Positions 6,200 to 10,827 of a stretch of DNA of 10,827 nt are shown piece by piece (within the stretch, counting starts at the first letter, position 1; the number at the start of each line of letters is the position of its first letter). This stretch comes from Myxococcales bacterium (GTDB lineage: Bacteria > Myxococcota_A > Bradymonadia > Bradymonadales > Bradymonadaceae). The notes below the pieces were generated by a model, which saw nothing but the letters and a program-made list of their open reading frames with translations, made no database searches and had not been told where the DNA came from. The position numbers were made by a program, and so were the translations under genes. The stretch lies in NCBI GenBank assembly GCA_007120615.1, contig SKNI01000481.1:1-10827 (forward strand). Direction: 5' to 3'.

Positions 6200-8307
6200 T
6201 CGCCCCTCCTCATGGCCGTCACGGGCTGAATTCTGGCCGCCAGGCGCGCCGGATAAAGGGTGGAGATCAGGCCCACCGCCGTGATCGCTGCCACGCCGGC
6301 CAACACATGGGCGACGGTGACCATCGGATAGAGCCTTGGCCCGGAGAAGAGAAAGCGCAATACGTCATTGGTGGCTCCGATGCCGACCTGCCCGAAATAA
6401 AGTAGGAGGCCCGCGGCGCCGAAGGCTCCGATGCCGCCGGCCACGACTCCGAGGACCACTGTTTCTACCAGGATCATGGTCAGCACCGTGGAGCGAGGTG
6501 CTCCGATGGCTCGCAGGGTCCCGATCTCCGAGGTGCGCTCCATGGTGGCCATGACCACGGCGTTATTGATGATCACCAGGGCGATCAAAAAGATGATGCC
6601 CATGGCGATAAAGAGGGTCACCCGAATCACGGCGATGAATTGGCCCACGATGCCGGAAGCGGATTGCCAGTCGACCACCTGAAGTCCCAGGTCGGCTTCG
6701 TCGACGGCCGCCTGAACCAGAGCCTGACTGGCCCTCAAGTCTGAAGCATCCCGGAGGATGACCGCGGCGTTTAAGGCGATGCCCTGGTCGATGGCCTGTT
6801 GATCGTAGGTAAAGGAGGAGCGATCGCGATCGAAACTCACCGCCTCGTCGGCCAGTCCGAATCCGACGGAGCTGTCCCCGTCGTCTACAAGCGAGCCGCC
6901 CCCTCCGAAGAGTTCGTCTTCGGCGGAGTCCCGTTGCACGTCTCGAAGGCCGACGTCCTCTCGAATGGCCCGCAATTCGGCCATCTCCTCTTCGCCGAAG
7001 ACGCCCATCAGATCCCTGAATGTGACCATGTCCATCAGATGAGCGGACCCTGCGATATCGGCGTCTTCCAGTCCCGAGAACTCGAAGGTTCCCCAGATCT
7101 TGACGTTGGCAGCGCGCAAGAATCCGCCCCGCGTAAAGGTTCGAACGGCGACCGTATCGCCCACGTCAATTGCGTAAAGATCGATATGAGGGGCGATGAC
7201 CTCGTAGAAGAGATCGTGTCGAGGCCCGATGGTCTGGTCGTCGACGGCCAGAAACTCCCGCAATAATTGGGTCAACGTTTGATCTTCTGAGCCGAGATGT
7301 TCCTGAAGGGCTTCTCGGACCTGAGCGGCGCCCCGGGGATCGAGCTCGATGAGCACGCGATTATATTGCTCCGGCAATGCCTGAACTCGGCTCTCCAGCG
7401 ATGGATTCTCGGCGATCAGGGTTCCACCTTCTACTTCATCACGGATCGCGTCCAGATCGCGGGCGACACGATTTTTGAAATAGCGCTGGGCCGTTCGCTC
7501 GCTGACCAGAAGGCCCCGCTCAAAGGGCGGAATCTTTTCGCCGCGGACCACTTTCAGGCGGTCAAAGGCTTCCGGGAATCGACCGGTGTCGGTGCCCAGA
7601 AACCGTAAAAATAAGGTTCGACCATCCTCCGAGAGAGAAGCGATCCGTGTGGATAAAAACTCCATGCTGTCGCGGGCGTCGGCTTCGTCGAAGAGGTCTC
7701 CGGAATCGGGGACCCGAAGAGGCTCCCAGAACTCCGGGTCTTCAAGAGTTTCGATATCGGCCAGCGCTCGGTCGATTTCTTCGACATCGGAGGCTACGGA
7801 GAGCCGGTTCTCAAACTCCGTTTTCAGAAGCGCGCCGATTTGCTGGAGCCGTTCGATGGCGGCTTCGATCTCAAGTGGGTCGCCCTCCAGTCGAGCCTGC
7901 CGAAGGGCGTCGATGGCCTCGTCGGTGGGGCTCGAGGTGAGCGCCGTGCCCCGTCCAAGTCCCATGGGAAGGACCGCTTCTACCTCATCGAGGCCTTCGA
8001 CGACCCGACGGACTTCGGCGAAGTCCTCGATGATGCCGATATTTTGATTGTCGAAGAGCTGCCCGCCGAAAAGCGCCAGATCGTCTTCAGCGTCGGCCGA
8101 ATACAGCTGGAGATGACCGGCGAGGCTGCCGGTGATGGAGCGGGTCATGCCGTCTTCGATGCTGTCCAATAAGGCCGTGGTGGTGACCACTAGAAAGGCC
8201 CCGAAGACCATGATGAATCCCACGATCAACGTCTTGGTGCGCTGGCTGCGCAGATTGCGGATCCCGATGAAGATGAGCATCCCCAATCGCTCCAGGTGCC
8301 GATTCAT
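6196..8307 (-). CDS. FtsX/MacB-like ABC transporter permease with enlarged periplasmic domain
   Basis: The 703-residue product keeps the four-helix FtsX plan: helix 1 at about 26-47, helices 2-4 at about 560-585, 606-638 and 661-687, coupling segment 'MERTSEIGTLRAIGAPRS' (589-606) and tail 'YPARLAARIQPVTAMRRG'. The periplasmic part is about 510 residues, around twice that of its partner and of typical LolC/LolE subunits. The extra material includes charged, probably helical stretches (about 126-200 and 300-360) and a Gly/Asp-rich low-complexity stretch near 'FGGGGSLVDDGDSSVGFG'. No recognised domain stands out in it. The start overlaps the ATPase stop codon and the stop overlaps the next permease start, both as ATGA. 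It probably pairs with the shorter permease around the ATPase dimer. The frame is intact, so the extra length does not come from a frameshift or gene fusion at the edges. Confidence 0.92.
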   Translation of the reverse strand: MNRHLERLGMLIFIGIRNLRSQRTKTLIVGFIMVFGAFLVVTTTALLDSIEDGMTRSITGSLAGHLQLYSADAEDDLALFGGQLFDNQNIGIIEDFAEVRRVVEGLDEVEAVLPMGLGRGTALTSSPTDEAIDALRQARLEGDPLEIEAAIERLQQIGALLKTEFENRLSVASDVEEIDRALADIETLEDPEFWEPLRVPDSGDLFDEADARDSMEFLSTRIASLSEDGRTLFLRFLGTDTGRFPEAFDRLKVVRGEKIPPFERGLLVSERTAQRYFKNRVARDLDAIRDEVEGGTLIAENPSLESRVQALPEQYNRVLIELDPRGAAQVREALQEHLGSEDQTLTQLLREFLAVDDQTIGPRHDLFYEVIAPHIDLYAIDVGDTVAVRTFTRGGFLRAANVKIWGTFEFSGLEDADIAGSAHLMDMVTFRDLMGVFGEEEMAELRAIREDVGLRDVQRDSAEDELFGGGGSLVDDGDSSVGFGLADEAVSFDRDRSSFTYDQQAIDQGIALNAAVILRDASDLRASQALVQAAVDEADLGLQVVDWQSASGIVGQFIAVIRVTLFIAMGIIFLIALVIINNAVVMATMERTSEIGTLRAIGAPRSTVLTMILVETVVLGVVAGGIGAFGAAGLLLYFGQVGIGATNDVLRFLFSGPRLYPMVTVAHVLAGVAAITAVGLISTLYPARLAARIQPVTAMRRGE

Positions 8308-9023
8308 GGCGCTCCCCGGGCATCACCGCTGTCGCTGTTGGTGTCCTCGTCGACCAGTTGGCCGTCGCGAAGATGAACAATTCGGCCGGCCCGCTCGATG
8401 ACCATCGGGTCGTGGGTGGAGAAGATAAAGGTCGTCTCCTGATCCTCGTTGATCTCTTTCATCAGGTCGATGATCGTGCGGCCCGTTTCGGAGTCGAGGT
8501 TGGCCGTGGGTTCGTCGGCCAACACGATTCTGGGTCTGGTCACCAGGGCTCGGGCGATGGCGACGCGCTGGCGCTGTCCGCCGGAGAGCTCATTAGGCCG
8601 CTGCCGAAGTTGAGGGGTTAGATCGACGCGCTCGATCATCTCCAGCACTCGCGTGCGCCGTTCTTTGCGGGTCATTCCGCCCTGTAAAAGAAGAGGAAAC
8701 TCCACGTTCTGGTAGAGATCGAGGGCGGCGATCAGATTGAAGGCCTGAAAGATGAACCCCAGCTTCTCAAGACGCAGGCGGGTCAGGTCTCGGTCTCCGA
8801 GCTCCGAGGTGAGCTGCCCGTCGACGCGGACCTCTCCGGAGGTCGGGACGTCGATACAGCCGACCAGGTTCAAAAGAGTAGTCTTGCCGCTGCCCGAAGG
8901 CCCGGCCACCGTGGTAAATTCACCGCGATAAAACGTAAGATCTACGTTTCGCAGCGCCTTCACCGTCACTTTTCCCAGGGGATAATCTTTGTCCACCGAA
9001 GCCAACTCTACTACAGGCTTCAT
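8304..9023 (-). CDS. ABC transporter ATP-binding protein, LolD/MacB type
   Basis: The 239-residue cytosolic ATPase has every catalytic motif in place: Walker A 'GPSGSGKTT' (41-49), Q-loop Gln 93, signature 'LSGGQRQRVAIARAL' (146-160), Walker B 'IVLADEPTANLD' (166-177) and the switch His in 'STHDP' (204). Length and motif wording match the LolD/MacB/FtsE group that works with FtsX-like permeases, which are the next two genes. It would power both permeases by ATP-driven dimerisation. The last dozen residues are acidic and poorly conserved. The ATG at 9023 has GAGGT five bases upstream. The stop codon overlaps the next start as ATGA. The symbol lolD is withheld because the cargo is not shown to be lipoprotein. 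Confidence 0.96.
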   Translation of the reverse strand: MKPVVELASVDKDYPLGKVTVKALRNVDLTFYRGEFTTVAGPSGSGKTTLLNLVGCIDVPTSGEVRVDGQLTSELGDRDLTRLRLEKLGFIFQAFNLIAALDLYQNVEFPLLLQGGMTRKERRTRVLEMIERVDLTPQLRQRPNELSGGQRQRVAIARALVTRPRIVLADEPTANLDSETGRTIIDLMKEINEDQETTFIFSTHDPMVIERAGRIVHLRDGQLVDEDTNSDSGDARGAP

Positions 9024-9057
9024 CTACGACCTCGCTGCTGACAGAAGACCCAATCGA

Positions 9058-9079
9058 CGAGGTCACTGTAGACACCTCG
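9058..9079 (-). promoter_or_regulatory. Small dyad in the gap between the kinase and the ABC operon
   Basis: CGAGGT (9058-9063) and ACCTCG (9074-9079) form a six-base-pair dyad around ten bases, inside the 73-base gap between the kinase stop codon and the ATPase start. No T-run follows on the minus strand, so a standard intrinsic terminator is unlikely. It could be an operator, part of a promoter region for the transporter operon, or chance. No convincing promoter boxes are visible in the gap. Confidence 0.2.
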
Positions 9080-9096
9080 CCGCGAAAAGAAAGAGC

Positions 9097-10542
9097 TCAT
9101 CGCCTTCGCTTTCCCTCGGCGACCAGGATGTTGGCGTCCGGTGAGTCCTCCAGATAAAGCAGGGCTACGGTGTTTCCGATTCGCGAGGTGTCGGCGGGCT
9201 GTGATGGTCGGCCCTCAAAACTACCGCGATGCCACTCTTCTCCGTCTACCGAATAGGCGTAATGATATCTCGGAGTGATGGCGCCACCATTAGAGCTGCC
9301 GTGAACCGTAACCTCGGTGATCTCTCCGATCACCCGCTTGCCCTCTTGCCAGACTCGTTTCTTTTGGCGGGATGAGAGCAGACCTGCCGTCAGTGATAAA
9401 AGACCGAAGAGGGCGACCAGTCCGCCGATGGGCGAAGTTATCCAGACCATGATCCAGAGCTCGCCCTCGTCTTCGGGCACCTGTGAGGCGATAAACCAGA
9501 ATAACAGGGCGATAAATCCAATGACCCCAACGCCGATGACGATCAACATTATCCCGAGACCCGCAAAGATATCCCGGGACGCATAATAATGCTCAAATTC
9601 CTTCGACAGCGGTCTGGGCGCCGGCGGGATCCCGGCAAAGAGTTGTCGACCGATTCGTTGCACTCCGTCGGAAGGAGCGGCGGGGCCCTGCTGGAGAACC
9701 TGACGAAGACGTTGGGCCGCCCGGGCTGCATCGGGACGGTCCGAGGCCGAGGGCGAAAGCATCTGCGTAAGAATCTCCCGGTAATTTTCGGGGATGTGCA
9801 ATCGCGCGAGGTCGATTCGGCGTTGATCGTCCATCAGGGTCTGGGGATCTTGTCCCGACAAAAGGGCAACCCCGGTCGCCGCCACGCCGTAGACGTCACT
9901 CGCCGGAGAAGCAGAGCCCATGAGTTGCTCGGGAGCCATAAATCCGAAGGTCCCGGCCACCGTGCTTCCGGCGCCTTCGTCGGATTTCAAGGCCACTCGC
10001 ACCGAGCCGAAGTCGATCAACACAAGCGAGCCATCTTCGGCGCGGCGCATGATATTTTCGGGCTTGATGTCGCGGTGGATTACGGGCGGTGAAAATCCCT
10101 GCAAATACGTGAGTATATCGCAGAGCTCGGCCAGAACGGCGAAGACATCGTCGATCCTGGAAGTCGTTTTTTGAGCGTCGGCAAGAGTCTGGCCGTCGAT
10201 AAACTCCTGAACCAGGTACAGGGCGGTGCTTCGGCCGGCATCGACGCTGAATTGATCGATGAAGTCGGGGATCCCCCGGTGGTCGAGTTGGCCCAAGACC
10301 CCGGCCTCTCGCTCAAAGAGCTCGAGACTTTTTAAGGACTGAGCCCGGCGCACGAGCATCTCTTTGATGGCCACGATTTGCCCATCGTTGATGCGCCGGG
10401 CCCGGTAGGTGGTGCCGAAGCTGCCGCTGCCCACGACGTCGAGCAGGTGATATTGGCCCTGCAGCGCCAGCGGTTCACCGCAACTTGAGCAAGTCGTCGT
10501 CGAGTCATCAACTTCGTGGCAGGACGGACAGATTAGATTCAC
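9097..10542 (-). CDS. Eukaryotic-type Ser/Thr protein kinase with zinc ribbon and two membrane helices
   Basis: The 481-residue product opens with a four-cysteine zinc ribbon (Cys 5, 8, 18, 21). A complete Hanks-type kinase domain follows: Gly loop 'GSGSFG' (38-43), ATP-binding Lys 60 in 'VAIKE', alpha-C Glu probably 79, catalytic 'HRDIKPEN' (156-163), 'DFG' (177-179) and 'APE' (203-205). All catalytic residues are present, so it should be active. Two membrane helices (about 328-352 and 364-388) are followed by a C-terminal beta-rich domain (about 400-476) resembling DUF3592. The helical hairpin would place both kinase and C-terminal domain in the cytosol. A GTG start at 10542 is preferred because GAGGTG lies eight bases upstream; a TTG at 10605 would add 21 residues with no support. 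It precedes the transporter operon by 73 bases on the same strand, so control of that operon is possible but unproven. Confidence 0.93.
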   Translation of the reverse strand: MNLICPSCHEVDDSTTTCSSCGEPLALQGQYHLLDVVGSGSFGTTYRARRINDGQIVAIKEMLVRRAQSLKSLELFEREAGVLGQLDHRGIPDFIDQFSVDAGRSTALYLVQEFIDGQTLADAQKTTSRIDDVFAVLAELCDILTYLQGFSPPVIHRDIKPENIMRRAEDGSLVLIDFGSVRVALKSDEGAGSTVAGTFGFMAPEQLMGSASPASDVYGVAATGVALLSGQDPQTLMDDQRRIDLARLHIPENYREILTQMLSPSASDRPDAARAAQRLRQVLQQGPAAPSDGVQRIGRQLFAGIPPAPRPLSKEFEHYYASRDIFAGLGIMLIVIGVGVIGFIALLFWFIASQVPEDEGELWIMVWITSPIGGLVALFGLLSLTAGLLSSRQKKRVWQEGKRVIGEITEVTVHGSSNGGAITPRYHYAYSVDGEEWHRGSFEGRPSQPADTSRIGNTVALLYLEDSPDANILVAEGKRRR

Positions 10543-10550
10543 CAACGCTT

Positions 10551-10556
10551 CACCTC
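10551..10556 (-). promoter_or_regulatory. Ribosome binding site that fixes the kinase start
   Basis: On the minus strand GAGGTG (10551-10556) lies eight bases before the GTG at 10542, from which the product begins V-N-L-I-C with the first zinc-ribbon cysteine at position 5. The TTG codon at 10545 directly before it is a less likely alternative; the TTG at 10605 has no good site. Confidence 0.55.
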
Positions 10557-10650
10557 TTTCGCCGGGATTGGCCGCAACTCGTACAGAAGAGGCGAACGCT
10601 AGCAAATTGCCTGTTCGGGCTCAATCAAACTCCGACGACGGGATAAACAA

Positions 10651-10745
10651 CGAGCCCCAGGCAAAGCCTGGGGGTTGGGCATAGCTGGGCTACGCAGGTG
10701 GCAACCCACCGCTCCGTCAGGAAAGCGGTGATGACTACGTTAACT
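10651..10745 (+). ncRNA. Candidate structured RNA, possibly HEARO/omega-RNA-like
   Basis: This gene-free stretch packs several strong hairpins. CCCCAGGC (10655-10662) pairs perfectly with GCCTGGGG (10666-10673) around AAA. GGTGG (10697-10701) pairs with CCACC (10706-10710) around CAAC. CCGCT (10709-10713), or the longer CACCGCT from 10707, pairs with AGCGG/AGCGGTG (10724-10730) around 'ccgtcaggaa', so the second and third stems compete for or stack at the shared bases. The run 'tgatgactacgttaac' follows, and its AAC could pair back to GTT at 10675-10677. The plus strand is favoured because the loops AAA and CAAC and the purine-rich 'caggaaag' read naturally as RNA there. The wording and order of stems remind me of HEARO, the omega-RNA scaffold upstream of IscB/IsrB genes, but I cannot check this. 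No clear promoter is visible. It diverges from the kinase gene. Confidence 0.5.
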
Positions 10746-10827
10746 TTGGCGCCGAGGACATCCATGTCCTCGCCAAACAAAAAAGCGCTTTTTTCTACGG
10801 CGATGACAGAGATGTCATCGGCGCCAA
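10746..10827. repeat. 82-bp near-palindrome made of two hairpins around an A6GCGCT6 core
   Basis: The 41-base halves meet between 10786 and 10787. The left half matches the reverse complement of the right at 34 of 41 positions. The centre is the perfect palindrome AAAAAAGCGCTTTTTT (10779-10794). Each half also folds alone: CGAGGACAT/ATGTCCTCG with loop CC (10753-10772), and CGATGACA/TGTCATCG with loop GAGA (10801-10820). Where the hairpins differ in the stem, G10756-C10769 in one is T10804-A10817 in the other, a compensatory change. The end coincides with the window edge, so it may continue. It could be a two-way terminator, an intergenic palindromic repeat or a mobile-element end. Confidence 0.8.

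Noticed and set aside
5576..6229. Plus-strand open frame of 217 codons opposite the short permease
   Set aside because: It is rich in Gly, Asp and His with no domain pattern, and lies opposite a convincing FtsX-like permease; G+C-rich third positions explain it.
10607..10647. Plus-strand promoter for the RNA candidate
   Set aside because: GATAAA at 10642 resembles a -10 box but no acceptable -35 box lies at the right distance; TTGCCT at 10607 has no partner.

Overview
The window looks like chromosomal DNA from a Gram-negative bacterium with a full outer membrane. It is moderately G+C-rich, uses GTG as well as ATG starts, and encodes a lipoprotein, an outer-membrane barrel, a LolA-like periplasmic protein and a eukaryotic-type Ser/Thr kinase. 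This mix suits Myxococcota or Bradymonadota-like former Deltaproteobacteria. That placement is inferred from gene content only; no marker gene is present.

Layout. Bases 1-402 hold no credible gene but carry an imperfect direct repeat of about 128 bp and a short 32-bp repeat. Two plus-strand genes follow: a beta-propeller lipoprotein (403-1608) and a PduO-type cobalamin adenosyltransferase (1640-2260). A large imperfect inverted repeat built from 'cgcagag' units (2262-2496) fills the gap to a converging minus-strand cluster. Reading 5' to 3' on the minus strand, that cluster is a Ser/Thr kinase with zinc ribbon and membrane anchor (10542-9097), a LolD/MacB-type ABC ATPase (9023-8304), a very large FtsX-like permease (8307-6196), a second FtsX-like permease (6199-4844), a LolA-like periplasmic protein (4828-4034) and an outer-membrane beta-barrel with an acidic N-terminal linker (4037-2496). 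Three of the four junctions among the last five genes are ATGA stop/start overlaps, so these five are almost certainly one operon.

How the genes may work together. The ATPase and two FtsX-like permeases would form a mechanotransmission-type ABC engine in the inner membrane. The LolA-fold protein could carry a hydrophobic cargo across the periplasm, and the barrel would be the outer-membrane end. This would be a complete trans-envelope route for a lipid, lipoprotein or other amphiphile; the cargo cannot be read from sequence. The kinase lies 73 bp upstream on the same strand and could regulate the module, but that is only positional inference.

At the right edge, upstream of and divergent from the kinase, bases 10651-10745 form a run of compact hairpins typical of a structured non-coding RNA. 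They resemble the HEARO/omega-RNA class found upstream of IscB/IsrB nucleases, but this rests on remembered resemblance and is unconfirmed. An 82-bp near-palindrome made of two covarying hairpins follows and ends at the last base of the window. Any associated protein gene would lie mostly beyond the window.
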